DNA from: Isoetes taiwanensis
Taxonomy: Eukaryota; Streptophyta; Lycopodiopsida; Isoetales; Isoetaceae
Direction: 5' to 3'
NCBI GenBank assembly: GCA_021234155.1
Contig: JAJEKV010000010.1
Coordinates: 20,670,833-20,734,832, forward strand
Length of the DNA stretch: 64,000 bases
Shown: piece by piece, positions 35,765-46,695 of the stretch
How the letters are laid out: every line of letters starts with the position of its first letter
Numbering within the stretch: position 1 is the stretch's first letter
Notes under the pieces: generated by a model
Told to the model about the DNA's origin: nothing
The model's input: the letters and a program-made list of their open reading frames with translations, nothing else
Databases searched by the model: none
Program-made: the position numbers and the translations under genes

Positions 35765-36230
35765 TAGTACTTGCTCTCCAGCCAATTGTGAAATTCTGCA
35801 AACATTTCTTCTTCTTCGGGGTCTTCTTCTTCCGGGTCTTCTCCTTCGCTGGTCTCTTCTTCTTCGCTCCAGATGTTGTCTTCGGAATCAACCTCCTCCT
35901 CTGAAGAATCTGCATCAGATGAATGAAAATTGGAGGAATCTTAAAAAAAACGAAAGCTCTGAAGAGAATATTGAGCTTTGGAAAAACTTTCGAAGAGGAG
36001 CTCTCCTCTGAATTGGGGACAGAATCGTGTGGCAGTTCGACATCATCCTGCAAAGGAATCGTCCATGATCCTATGCCATAACTGGCTAGGACCTCTGCCA
36101 AAGGCAAGGTAAGCAAGGCCCGGCGCTTGGACGGGCCAGGGGAAGGGGAAGCAGAGCGGGAAGGAGGAAGCGGCGGCCGGCGTGTTTGGGAGAATTGGGC
36201 GATATTTCTCCCTCCACGACCATAGCCTAT
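35765..36230 (-). CDS. hypothetical two-exon gene with highly acidic C-terminus
   Basis: Minus-strand exon 1 reads from a Gly/Arg/Pro/Ser-rich start (YGRGGRNIAQFSQ, then PLPPSRSASPSPGPSKRRAL) through LLTLPLAEVLASYGIGSW to VPNSEESSSSK at about 35980. An intron of roughly 65 bases ends at TGATGCAG (about 35913). Exon 2 then encodes DSSEEEVDSEDNIWSEEEE and further Glu/Pro-rich repeats, ending FAEFHNWLESKY and a stop at 35765. The exact donor is uncertain because the only GT at the right place gives the wrong phase. The start codon is also unclear. The acidic tail with conserved-looking final residues suggests a nuclear or nucleic-acid-associated protein, but I do not recognise it. Confidence 0.4.
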
Positions 36231-36496
36231 AAAGGCTGGCGTGAAATTAATTTAAATGAGGCTACGATTTTAGGATTTCGTACCATTAGTATCTTAATCG
36301 TAATGATTTAGTAGGATACGAATAATTACCTCGTAATGACCATAATTTTATTTTCTAAAAAAAAAAAAAAAATATCTATCCTAAAATGGCCATTCTTTTT
36401 TGGACACCAATCATATTATGTTGGCTTGGCACTTGTTTAGTAATTTTAGTTATAATTAGCTAGTGTAAATTGATTGTTGACTTCAATTGTTGACTT

Positions 36497-36765
36497 ACGC
36501 TTCACCAAACATGTTGGTCAATGAAAGTCAAACATGTAACAAAGGTCATGTAAAGGCTCAAGCATGCCAAGGTGGCTCAAATATGCCACCTAGGCTCCAA
36601 CATGCCAAGGTGGCTCAAACATGCCACCTAGGCTCCAACATGCCACGTAGGCTCCAACATGCCACGTAAGCTCCAACGTTCACCACATGATTCACCACAT
36701 GCACCACATGATTCACCACATGCACCAGTTGCATCACCACATCTATCACAACATGTATCACCACA
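36497..36765. repeat. two adjoining short tandem arrays
   Basis: The first (36555-36672) is made of CATGCCANNTAGGCTCCAA-type units of 18-36 bases. It passes directly into CACCACATGATTCACCACATG-type units (36678-36760). The second shares the TTCACCAC core of the clusters at 32.0 and 34.05 kb. A Val/His-rich minus-strand frame over it is an artefact of the repeat. Confidence 0.75.
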
Positions 36766-37610
36766 TTGTCATGAATCTTTGAATACATCAATTTCTTCTG
36801 GAGATTTGAACTCCACCAGAGCATGGAATAAAATAACGGCTAAGGTTAGCCAAATGGCTATTTTGTAGCAGTTTTGCCAAGAAAAACGGCTAAAGTAATG
36901 GAAAAAATGCCCAAAAACAAGAAAATTTTAGCCCAATTTTTTTCTGCCCAAGTGAGCTTTTAGGTTGAATAGCCAAACCTTTACCTCCAGACATATCCAT
37001 CAGGACATCTATTAGCTAAACCTAAGATAGAGTGGGCTTGAAAAAATGGATAGATTAGCCTGAAATTCAACACCAATGTATGTACTAACTTTAAGAAATT
37101 TCAAATAGGGTTTATATATATTTTCTTTTCCCAGTTTCTTTCCTGTTCCAAGTACGAAGTTGAAGCATTAGAGGAAAAGGAACAATCTAGTCCCTTTTTT
37201 TAGGTTTTTGAACATGTTCATGTATGTTTGTGTCTTGATTTATGTATCTACAATAAGTTCAATGTCTTTGCCAAAATGCTTGGATTTTTTTAAATTACTA
37301 TAGCGTGATGGCTAATATTTGCCTTCCCATTTTGTGAAAGTTTAGCCAAAAGCAAGATTTTGTGATGGAGAAAAACCATTTAGTTTAGCCAAGTGTTAGA
37401 AACTTCTAGCCCCAATTTGAAGGTAGTTTAGCTAAACCTATTTTGGCTACACTAAAATATAGGAGTAGTAATTTATTCCATGCACCAGAGTGTTGCTCTA
37501 GTCAGCCAGAAAAGTCTATTGTATACAATAGTATACAACAATGTACATTAGAGTGTCAATGAAAGAATAGGTTACAAGAATAACCTCTTTGGTTACAATA
37601 ATACAAACAT
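36766..37610. other. no gene seen
   Basis: AT-rich. TTTAGCCAA/AGCCAAAC runs recur several times (36843-37440), but no repeat unit could be fixed. TTGTATACAATAGTATACAA at about 37516 is a short palindromic stretch. Confidence 0.4.
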
Positions 37611-37616
37611 GTGATT

Positions 37617-38530
37617 ACAAGTAAAGATCTATTGATCTGTCAACCTCAGCTTCATTACTAGAGCAACTGTGCTTCACAACTTCAATCATCATTCTGCGCG
37701 TGTCCAACAGCTCGCCACTAGAAATTGGTACACCCTGCAACAAACATATTAGGCCTCACATTGGATGAGTAATACCTTCAAATTTATGAACTCACCTTGC
37801 ATTGGGATAGTATGTCCAAGTCTCGCGTTCTTTGCAGCCACAACTTTCTTTACAAAGACACATATAGCGAGGACCACCACGACCAGCAATCCGGTGAGTG
37901 GGGAACTTGTAATTTTCTTGTGGCGCAGACTTTATGGTGCTTGGGAATTTTGTGTTTGCATCCTCAACAAAACTCATGGCGGGGCTCGGAGCCCTTGTAC
38001 ATTTCTAAGGCTTCCAAAATGGTACACACCGGGTGACATTTAAGCTGGCTGACCTACAATGACATACAACTGTCGGTCTTTAGCGATAACATCTTTGGCG
38101 AGAATGGTACATTCGAAATTGCAAGTTGAGGGTTCAACAATTTGTCCTTTGAAGCAAGCTGGATTCGGCAATAATGTGTAAATGGCGGATCCATGAAATG
38201 GAACCTCTGTTCCATGTCATGCTTGATCGAGAATTGGTGCATACACACGCCAAAGTCAAGATGCGGTAAAACAAGATGATTTAAGAAACAACGAAGACTT
38301 CAAATCTGAGTTGTTTATATTAAATTACTAACCTCATGAAGAAATGGACTATCATCCTTTGAACCAATCCCTACTTTTCTCCAATATTACGATTGCCTCT
38401 TGATCAAGCACAAGAGGCTCACGATGTCCTTTAAACACTTCAAGTGGCAAGTGTTACAGTGGGATGTCGCTCTTAACAACTGCTGGGTCCTCGTCTTTGG
38501 TGGTGTAAGTTTACATTCAACAAATGGAAG
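37617..38530 (-). pseudogene. membrane-protein-like gene remnant, three or more exons
   Basis: On the minus strand there are three coding-like blocks. 38360-38470 gives VFKGHREPLVLDQEAIVIL. 38060-38240 gives an extracellular-looking stretch with single Cys residues (GTEVPFHGSAIYTLLPNP, then ACFKGQIVEPSTCNFECTIL and DRQLYVIVGQP). 37793-37900 gives a hydrophobic segment followed by lysines (TGLLVVVVLAICVFVKKV), then a GTGAGT donor. A last exon (37617-37737) after TTGTTGCAG encodes GELLDTRRMMIEVV and ends IDLYL. The layout is that of a single-pass membrane protein with a short cytoplasmic tail. Stops and phase mismatches show it is broken. No family is recognised. Confidence 0.4.
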
Positions 38531-39640
38531 ATCATTGAAAACCTTGAAGAACATTGAAATAGCCAAGAAATGAACAATTGAAGTAAAACTTTGTTTATAT
38601 TAAAAAAGTCAAGAGAGGTTACATCATATACCCAATAATACTATTTCTAGGCTTTAGTTCTATGTTTTCATCATATTAAAGAAGATCATCCACACTATTA
38701 TTACTCGGTTTGATTTGTGTTGTAGGTTCGGGATGAGTATGCATGCAAACAAGGCAGCGATATCTTTGCATTTGGGTATAGTGGTTTCTTTGGTCTCTTT
38801 CTCTAGAAGTGTCATAGGTCTCTCATCATCATCATCAACATTTACATCATTGTTAGAGTTAGTGGTTGGGAAGTAATTTTGAATAGCTTCCATCAAACCA
38901 CTCTCGACATGGAAGCCACTTTGAGCGAGAGGAGTTTTCATCCCCATCATCGGCTTGTTGCCAAATTAACAAGTCAAGTTTATTTGTTTGGGGAGTTTGT
39001 ACATGTGATGATAAACAAAAAAAAAAGAAAAGATCAACATGTATTGGTAATAAGACATAACCATTAACCCAACATCACTACATGGTTAACATAATCAAAA
39101 TCATAAACCATTAATATCAAAACATTATTTTGTTTTAAATGGAAATGGTATAAGGTTATGCATCTAAGCGGCACGCTTCCTTCCATAGGGACACGACAAT
39201 TGGTTCACCAGCGATCCATCCTCAAATTACGCTTTTGTCATCCCACTTACAACACATGGTTGTTTTGCGATTAAGAAGAGTTTGTGTGGTCTTGAATAAA
39301 CTCTCGAGGGGTTGGAATCAGAAATTCAACAATGATCTATTCTTTCTTTGGATTTAGACAAGATCCCTTGAGATCCCAATTTGCACACAAATCATATTCT
39401 TCTTACGCTGTTGGAGGTGCAGAATCTTTGCTTCTTTGTGCAGGTGCAGAATGTTGCACAACAGGTATTATCACTTGTATTGGGCCAATGAGATTACCTG
39501 GATGTCAAAGGGGCAGTCTGCAGTTTCTATTGGCAGGCTGAATGTCAAGTTTTTTCTGCAGTTTCTATTGGCAGGCTTATCAAGTTTTTTTCTAAATGTC
39601 TTCTGTTTTCTGATTTTTGATACATGGTTTTATTTTTTGA
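38531..39640. other. no gene supported
   Basis: A 96-codon minus-strand frame (38660-38950) with an acidic NNDVNVDDDDERP piece could be an exon. Nothing else supports it. CTGCAGTTTCTATTGGCAGG occurs twice at 39519 and 39558. Confidence 0.35.
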
Positions 39641-39647
39641 AGTTTAA

Positions 39648-39712
39648 GGCAGCAGACTTTGTAGGAAAGAAGGGTGAGAGGAAGAACAAGCAGAGAAGAC
39701 AACAAATAAAGG
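39648..39712 (+). CDS. possible exon: basic peptide with GT donor
   Basis: After TTTAAG this short frame reads AADFVGKKGERKNKQRRQQIK and ends at a good donor (AAAG/GTAAAT). It lies 1.3 kb upstream of, and on the same strand as, the 40991-41474 ORF and may be an earlier exon of that gene. Being Lys/Arg-rich it could carry a nuclear-localisation signal. The link is inference. Confidence 0.25.
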
Positions 39713-40698
39713 TAAATCTGACTTTGATTTTTATCAGACCCGGATGTTGACCTTCCAGACAATGTGGTTTTTCAATGGATAGTTTAAGGTTTTTCTGTCC
39801 ACCATCTCTAGTCTGAGAATGATGAGACATTTTAAGATGAGGACATAGATTGCCATCATGTGCTGGCTCTGTTTGTTACATCATAAAAGGAAGGTATCCA
39901 ACAACTTTGTAGCATTTCATGAAGTATTGTGATCAGATGTGTGGCACTATAAGTTAACCCTCAAAGTTTGCTCAAAATACCATCGTGCTTGTCGCATCTA
40001 CAAATCTGTCACCTCAAAGCACCAGTTACCTATTCTAACAAGTGTTCTTATCATGGTAACAGTCAATATACAACAGTAATGCAGATTGAATCCCATCCAT
40101 TTTGTTCTGGAAGTGGCGCCTTGTTAAGATCATATGAACTCTTCTTGATTCATTTACAGAATGCTCCATATCTTAATTTGACCTAGCTTCCTGTTAGTCT
40201 AGACATGTAGCTTATGCCCTGTTCAGTTGTTCCTGTTCTATCTGTGTTTTCGGTTGCCTTAAGTTTGCCTTAATTAATTTCTTATTCTATCATGTTTCCA
40301 TGTGGCCTTTATCTTCTTTCCTGTCTGTTCTCTTTTCTAAGCATAAGTGATCTATAAAGACGGCAAGGGATGAGCATAGCCTTACTATTGTTTATGCCGA
40401 AGTTGGCTCTGTATTTGTGCTTCAGCCTTGTTCTCCATGTTTTTAGCACTACATTAATTTAGTAAACAAATGCTTGCTATAGTTGTCTCCATTTTCTTGC
40501 TGTTGACATGCATTATTTCAGCTGCAAATTAAGTCCATACTAGGTTCCGTATTTGATGGTACTAGGTTCTGTATTTGCTGGTACATGAATCACGTTCCAA
40601 TTCTAATATATGTAGTTTAGATTTCTAGACTTACTCAGCCAGTATTCTATATTCGGCATATTTGGTTGGACTGTAGCATATTCTGTTTCTGCATATTT

Positions 40699-40908
40699 GG
40701 TTGAACTGTAGCAATGGCTGGCTATCTGGAACACGTTTTTACAGTTCACATGGTCGTCATTCTTAATCTCTTGTAAACAGATTAATCTATCCAACAACTC
40801 CCAACGGTTGAACTGTAGCAACCAGTAGTTATGTTGGAACATCTTTTACAGTTCATACATCATTCTTAATCTTTTGCAAACAGATTAATGTGAACAACAA
40901 CTCCCAAG
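40699..40908. repeat. two-copy tandem duplication, about 105 bases
   Basis: GGTTGAACTGTAGCAA starts both copies (40699 and 40806). Both share TTTTACAGTTCA, CATTCTTAATC, AAACAGATTAAT and AACAACTCCCAA. They differ by small indels. Confidence 0.75.
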
Positions 40909-40990
40909 TCATTTCCGGTACTCCCTATTATATTTTTGTCTTAATTTTTCTTTTCTTGTTTCAGGCTGCAAACATGAAGGTGTAGGGACA

Positions 40991-41474
40991 GGGAGATCAA
41001 AGGGAAGAAGAAATATTGCACGATGATGTTGCTTTACTAGAAGGCGAGAACGCTCACGAAGTTGAGCAAGGCGACATCAATAATGAAATAATTGATGGAG
41101 GTGAGCAAGAAGTGAATGGAATAGAAGACACTAGAGCTGAAGATGAGGGAGATGGTATGGAGGCAGCCATGGAGCTAGAGGGTAATGTAGGTAGTGCTGA
41201 TCCGCCACCAATGGCTGCTGAAATTGATGCATTTTACGATGCTTTAGTGGAGAAGGGATTGGATAGTGTGAGGATCGTAGAGGAGAGGATCATCAGGAAG
41301 AGAAGTGATGTGGAGGTCACTAGGCGAAGTGATAACGCATCCACTTCAAGAAAGAAAGGGAAGAACACCAAGAACCGAGGTATTGGCAGAAAGCTAAGTT
41401 CTGATTTCGTGAATGGTACTGTTGCCAAAAATATTGCACAGTACAAATCTCTGCAAAAAGACAAGAGGGCCTGA
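40991..41474 (+). CDS. hypothetical protein, acidic N-half and basic C-half
   Basis: A 150-codon open stretch lies downstream of a polypyrimidine tract and TTTCAG acceptor at 40964. An in-frame TAG at 40983 means translation of this exon must come from a slightly later acceptor (GGGACAG at 40990) or an internal ATG (41157 or 41169). The first two thirds are Glu/Asp-rich (EGENAHEVEQGDINNEIID). The last third is basic with a Ser/Lys hinge (TSRKKGKNTKNRGIGRKLSS), ending KSLQKDKRA. The composition suggests a nuclear protein. No domain is recognised. An AT-rich 3' flank follows. Confidence 0.4.
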
Positions 41475-41699
41475 CATTAGACTTATCTGTAGTGGCTACA
41501 TTTTCTTGTATAAACTTTTTGAAGTTTCACTTGTTAATTTTGTTAATTTCGACACTTTCTCTTATATGTAATGACTACTTTTGTTTATTTACTATAAAAA
41601 AGTCTTTTGAGTTTTCAGAAATGTATTATGTCATTTTTACATTGCATTCAATTCTGTTGTGTCTACTTTAACAAATATAAATGGAACAGAAATTCTGCC

Positions 41700-42118
41700 T
41701 TTAACTGTACCTTGAACCTAAACTATATCTCTTGTTCTGACTAATAATCAACAATGCCACATACACGAATTGTCTAACCACCTGACTATATGGTGACCAA
41801 TATTTTACTAATATTTGACTAACTTTGTGACTAATATTGTGACCATTTTCGATACTTTGACTAAATATCTGACTAAAAGGTTGACTAATATTGTGACTAA
41901 TATTAATTTTTTGACTATTTACCTGACTAAAGTGTTGACTAATTATTAAATTAAAAACTTGACTAATCTGCTGCCTAAATGTTTGACTAATCACTTGACT
42001 AAACGTGTAACCATAAAACTGACTAACAAACTGACGAGTACTGTGACTAAATATCTGACTAAATCCTGACTAACATTCGTCAGATAATACTCGTCAGTAC
42101 ATTCGTCAGGAAAACAAC
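41700..42118. repeat. TGACTAA motif cluster
   Basis: About 20 copies of TGACTAA (with CTGACTAA, TTGACTAA and GTGACTAA variants) occur in 350 bases at irregular spacing of 10-25 bases. They end in three inverted TTCGTCAG copies (42073-42112). The minus strand therefore reads as a chain of TTAGTCA, close to the bZIP/AP-1 site TGA(C/G)TCA. A 97-codon minus-strand frame made of repeated ISQ units is a by-product. Confidence 0.8.
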
Positions 42119-42347
42119 TTGGGCAGATGGCTATCTTATGAAGACTATCTGACGATTTGTCTGACGTTTAGCAGTCATTCTCTATGGCGACTATTTAAAG
42201 GCAAGAATCTTCGCAAGCGCCATCGACAGGTCTGTTTTTATTGTATTAAAAGCTTATTTAACCCGTTATGTTATTTTAGAGATGGTGGAGGAGTCGATTA
42301 ACATCGAAATCAGCCTAAATACGTCGATTAACGAGAACTAGAATGGG

Positions 42348-42731
42348 GGAATAGAAGAAAACTCAGCCTGGAAATTGCCCGACTGCTTCAAAAATATCGC
42401 TGGGATTGAATCCAACCAAGAGGTTCAATCCCCGAACAAGAAGAAATTAAGGGCAGAAGCAAGAGATAAAGGAGCTTTGCCACAGAAGGTTAACCCTGCT
42501 GCCAGGCCCGAGGGTTCAGTCGATGGTCAATGGGAAGAAAATGCAGATGTGAAACAAAATGCCCAAAATGCAGATGAGGATGAGGGCCCGAAAAGTAATA
42601 TTGAATGCTTCAACGTGAATCCAAGTGAGGAACTGGCATCAACTCAGGATTTTTTGAAGGATTACTGCCCTCCTTGTTCTTGTTGGAATGTGGTTGAGTT
42701 CAATACTTCAGTAGCAGCCGAGTTCAACTGA
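42348..42731 (+). CDS. hypothetical protein fragment
   Basis: An open stretch of about 127 codons without an obvious ATG (GIEENSAWKLPDCFKNIAG, later PNKKKLRAEARDKG, an Asp/Glu/Asn-rich middle and DYCPPCSCWNVVEF) ends at 42731. The composition is protein-like and the Cys cluster PPCSC is notable. It may be an internal exon. It lies just left of the Mutator-like element. Confidence 0.3.
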   Translation, partial: GIEENSAWKLPDCFKNIAGIESNQEVQSPNKKKLRAEARDKGALPQKVNPAARPEGSVDGQWEENADVKQNAQNADEDEGPKSNIECFNVNPSEELASTQDFLKDYCPPCSCWNVVEFNTSVAAEFN

Positions 42732-42753
42732 GTTCAGTCGAAGCGAAGTGAAG

Positions 42754-42892
42754 ATGGTGAGGACCCGAGGGCAGCTTGCAGAGAGAACCTTGCACAGTCT
42801 CGATGATGTTCTAGTCTACCTAAAGGAAATTCAAGAGGACGTGGGGCTAGATCTTGCCCAACCTGGCAGCATCAAAACATTCACAAGTAGGC
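42754..42892 (+). CDS. possible exon, unknown
   Basis: From ATG 42754 this reads MVRTRGQLAERTLHSLDDVL and further helix-like residues (YLKEIQEDVGLDLAQPG) before losing sense near 42890. It could be the start of a separate small gene or the next exon of the preceding fragment. No family is recognised. Confidence 0.3.
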
Positions 42893-43334
42893 ATTTTGAT
42901 GTCTTCCTTCATATTACTGTTTTACCTTAATGATCACCATGCCCGCGATGCCATCCTCCGGGATCCCCAGCTCGCGACAAATTTAAAAACCCGACCTTAG
43001 ACCTTTAGAGAAATTTATCGTCGACGGGATATGCTCCTCCGGGATCACCGGATAGACACTTCACCATTACATTACATTTAAACATTACATTTAGTGATAT
43101 GCATTAAAAGATTGAGAAATACAAGTTCTGAAACTCATGTTTCAGCCCCCAAAATTTGGGAATCAGGGCGACTTGCATGAAGCCTCCATCTCAACTTCCT
43201 TCCAACTCTTCCTTGCTTTCTTCACCTTACCTTTTCCAAGTTCTATCACAGGCTTGAGCCGTGACAAGCTAGTACCACGGTTCACCTCCAAGGTAGCTTC
43301 GGGTAGACTTGATATATTAGTGCTTTCGTCTTGG

Positions 43335-46127
43335 CTATGTCATCCATCTTCTCAAGTCTAAAAAGTCGGTACGCCACATGAGAGAATCAGTTGCAACTAA
43401 AATGTTAGGATCTTTTCCACCCCTAGACATCACTCTAGCAATTATCGCCTCCAAGGAGGCCTGAGTCTTCTTCAAGTCCACTTGATTGCTTGTTTGCAAG
43501 GGAGACTCTTCTTCTAGGCATACTGCCTCAAGCACCTCGGATCCCTGGTCTCCACAACTCTCTTGCTTGCGGCCATTATGGCTTCGGTGGTCCATGCCCC
43601 CACCTATTGTCCCATATTGGAAACCCAACACTTGTAAGAGATCTTGATCCCTGTAATTGCCAAGCATTTGCATAACTTTTACCTGATGCTTACATAGATT
43701 ACCCTTGGCTCCCCAAGGACAATCACAACATGCCCAATTCTTGTGTGCTCCAGCAACAAAATACGGGCCCTGTCCAAGAGTGCGCTCGCTTTGCACTTCA
43801 GCCTCGCCCTCCTCAAAGTTGGTAAATGTGACTTGTTCGTCGGCAATATTCCGAGCGCCTCTAATTGCACACTCTAGTATTTGTTCCTGTGAGGTGTTTA
43901 TTACAAATCCATATTCCTTCATAGACCTAGAACATAGCTATATATCAATCATTTGCAAGGTAAATTAGGCTAGGTAGTGGTATATAAATGTTATCTCATG
44001 TAAGCCATGTGTGTCTCCACATTGTTTGTGAGAATGTAGAGCAATCAGTCAATTCTCCTGCCTCGAAGTGCACATTTACATATGCCTAGGCACAACTTAA
44101 GGGCAGCATGCCATGCCTCTATGGCAGCATTGGTCTCTTGATTGGAGTGCATGTACATTCTTGTAGCCAATACCCATTCACAGATGTTCTTAGTCCACTC
44201 CTTACTCATGTAGGCCGACAATTTAGGGTATTGAGGATACTTCCTCACCAACTCTTCCAACCTCTTGATGGCCTCTTTCCTAACAGCTTCCCTGTACTCC
44301 TCACCATACTCATTGTCCCGTACAGGACCCTCTGTCTTGTACATTATATTCCCTAGCTCCTTAAACATTTCATTTCTATGCACCTTACTCCTTACATTTT
44401 TACATAGCCTCTTAATCCAGGCTCTTCTCACATGCCAAATGCATATTTGCACATGTACGTTTGAGAAAACCTACAAGTGCACAATGTCAGTCCATAGTGT
44501 TAGAAAGTATGCAAGAAAGTATAAGAAAGGGGAAGGGTGATAAATTGCCTGGGAACTTACATTTTTTACGGCCTTGATTTCAGCATCAGCATCGTCAGTA
44601 ATGATGCAAGAAGGGTGCCAATCCGGATCATCCAGGCATAGTGAATCCTTTAGTGCTTTCAACCACTTAGTTATAGCCCTAGTTTTTTGAGAATTGGTTA
44701 TGCCAATGGCAAGCCATTGCAATGGTCATCGAAAGCAATGAGTGTAAAAAGATAGTACCTGCATAATAGAAACCAATAGCTCTCATTGGATCTAGAATTG
44801 AATGCTATAGCCATTTTAAATGGACTATGGAAAAGATCTAGGATGGAAATGAACCCAAAGTAGTGTACCTCTTGTCATTAGTTTTGAAGGTTGCATCCAT
44901 GCAAATGGCCCTATTCTTTCCAAACTTCAGCATTGCCTCTCTTTGGATTGGAGTCATCACTCCCAATTGAAACGTGTCACCATGTTCATAGAAGAACACG
45001 GACTCTAGATGTTGTTGCACCCACATGTTGATGCTAGTAGGAAGGTCTTCATGTAGCTTCCAAGTGTTTCTAACAACACTCTTCTCAATGTTGTAAACAT
45101 CCCGGATCTTCAGCATGTCATCCCTACACATACTATCCTTGCCATGCACATTGAGTTTAAATCTCCACCTCTCCTCGTGCATGTTCATAACACTTCGTGG
45201 GTGTGCCAATGCACAAGCTTTTCTCTAACCCATTCCCTCAATTCCCGAGAGATCCACGGTGCTAGCTTGAATCTGATACCTTTCTCTACATCAACAAATT
45301 TACCATGGGAAGGCTCACCTTGGAGATTTCTATGCTCAAACCCATAATAAGTAACTTGCGAGCAATCTGGAAGAAGGTAGAGTTGCCTAATGGTAAAATG
45401 GCATTGGCAGCCCCTACGCACACTCTCTCCCCTCTCAACTCGGTTGACGTGGTCCATCAGCAACCACGTGAGTGTTCAAAGTCTTGTCCTGGGGACCATA
45501 TGTGCACCAATACCTGTTTTGAGTGTTCAAAATTAGTGCATGAAAGTAGTGCATGTACATCTAAGAATTAAATATACTTCTGCTACAATGTTTTCTACTA
45601 CAGAAACAACACAAGTAAACTAGAGGATAGGGTTTTAGAAATACATACCTCTTCATAGTCAAATAAGAATCCCTGGTTGGCCTCTTTAGCACCCTCTCGG
45701 GATTGGAACTCCTCAAGAAGAAACTGCACAGTGCCACACAATTTCTTTGCTCTCCAAGAATGAAGTCTTCAACCCGGTTTGTTGGGAACTAGCAGGTCCA
45801 AACAAGCATTTCTCCACCTCCATGTACAGAAGGAACTTGGTGTAGGTTGTTGTGGTCGAAAATGCCATTAGGGGGGAATGGCGAGAAAGGGAGCTCAGAT
45901 ATACGTTTCTTACCTCCTAAAAATAACCTTAAGAAGATAAATACCTGTGCTATCTTTTCCTCCAGCCCCCAAACGTCCATAGCTGCCAGGCCGCTTCGAA
46001 CATCCGTCTGTGCATGCAGCAGCGCAGAGAAATTCTGGAAGACAAAAGTGGGATCCCAGAGGGTGGTTTCCAACATCCTAGGTGTCCAGATCTCAATGGT
46101 TGTCTGTGCATGGGCTGGCATGTACAA
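43335..46127 (-). pseudogene. Mutator-like transposase with SWIM zinc finger, broken
   Basis: Minus-strand exons in order: an N-terminal exon from 46127 (TTIEIWTPRM..., to KIAQ); a piece at 45650-45790; YWCTYGPQDK and RRGCQCHF, a Cys-containing N-terminal domain (45360-45520); and RFKLNVHGKD to MDATFKTNDKR (44870-45180), the start of the MULE/DDE domain with its Asp. A 110-bp GT-AG intron is at 44759-44868 and a 90-bp intron at 44471-44560. The domain continues with YYLFTLIAFDDHCNG, ITDDADAEIKAV, VQICIWHVRRAW, and a SWIM finger CDCPWGAKGNLCKH (43700-43740). Lesions: a frameshift near 45205, a 7-base loss near 44705, and TGA replacing an expected Trp at 44042. Splicing is still predictable, so death is recent. 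It may also be a domesticated relative. Confidence 0.75.
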
Positions 46128-46184
46128 AATCGGTCGCTCGATCAGTCCACGGCTGCTGGCGACCGTCGATTTTCAGGCATAAAG

Positions 46185-46695
46185 TACGTGGGGATCCCAG
46201 CTCTCGGCCACGCAGTGGTGATCCCGGAGGACGTTTTCACCGAAATGTCCTCGCGGGGATCCCGGAGGGCAGCATATTCCCGGGCCCCCGATATCGGCCA
46301 TGGTGGTGATCCCGGAGGCCGAGATAACTTGGCATATATCGGGCGACCGATATCGGCCGAGCGATGGTGATCCTGAAGGAGGGGATCACACCCGTCAAAT
46401 TCGGGGATCCCGGAGGAGGGATTCACCACGGCTGATACAAGCGCAGTTATCGGCCACGGCATGGGGATCCCGGAGGCCGGGATCACGTGTTGGTGATTCC
46501 GGACAGCGGGATCACCGCGTACTTTTTATGGTGATACCGGAAGCGGGGAACACCACGGACGGCCCGGATGTGGCGCGAAAGCGGACGACCGAGATTAGTG
46601 CAGGGCCCCTCACGTGCGCCAGTATGGTGAAATGGAGGGGCCTGGAACGGGTTCCGTCGAGCCCTAGTGGTGATACCGGAGGCCGGTATTTTGAC
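46185..46695. repeat. GGTGATCCCGGAGG array
   Basis: About nine degenerate copies of (G)GGGATCCCGGAGGNNGGGATC, 35-65 bases apart, lie in a GC-rich block next to the PEBP promoter. Short GATATCGGCC units (46290, 46350) are interspersed. Two copies in reverse orientation lie at 42955 and 43031, on the other side of the transposase gene. Each motif is itself near-palindromic. Confidence 0.75.

Larger units (their letters stand above)
42950..46695 (-). mobile_element. putative Mutator-like element with opposed GC-rich end arrays
   Basis: A transposase gene (43335-46127, minus) lies between copies of one motif in opposite orientation. On the left are CCTCCGGGATCCCC (42955) and CTCCGGGATCACCGG (43031). 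On the right is an array of about nine GGTGATCCCGGAGG-type copies (46185-46690). Inverted subterminal repeats around a transposase are typical of Mutator-like elements. I could not define a clean terminal inverted repeat or a 9-bp target duplication, so the limits are approximate. Confidence 0.45.

Noticed and set aside
41701-41994. 97-codon minus-strand frame of repeated ISQ units
   Set aside because: It is a reading of the TGACTAA cluster. The spacing follows the DNA motif, not a protein repeat.
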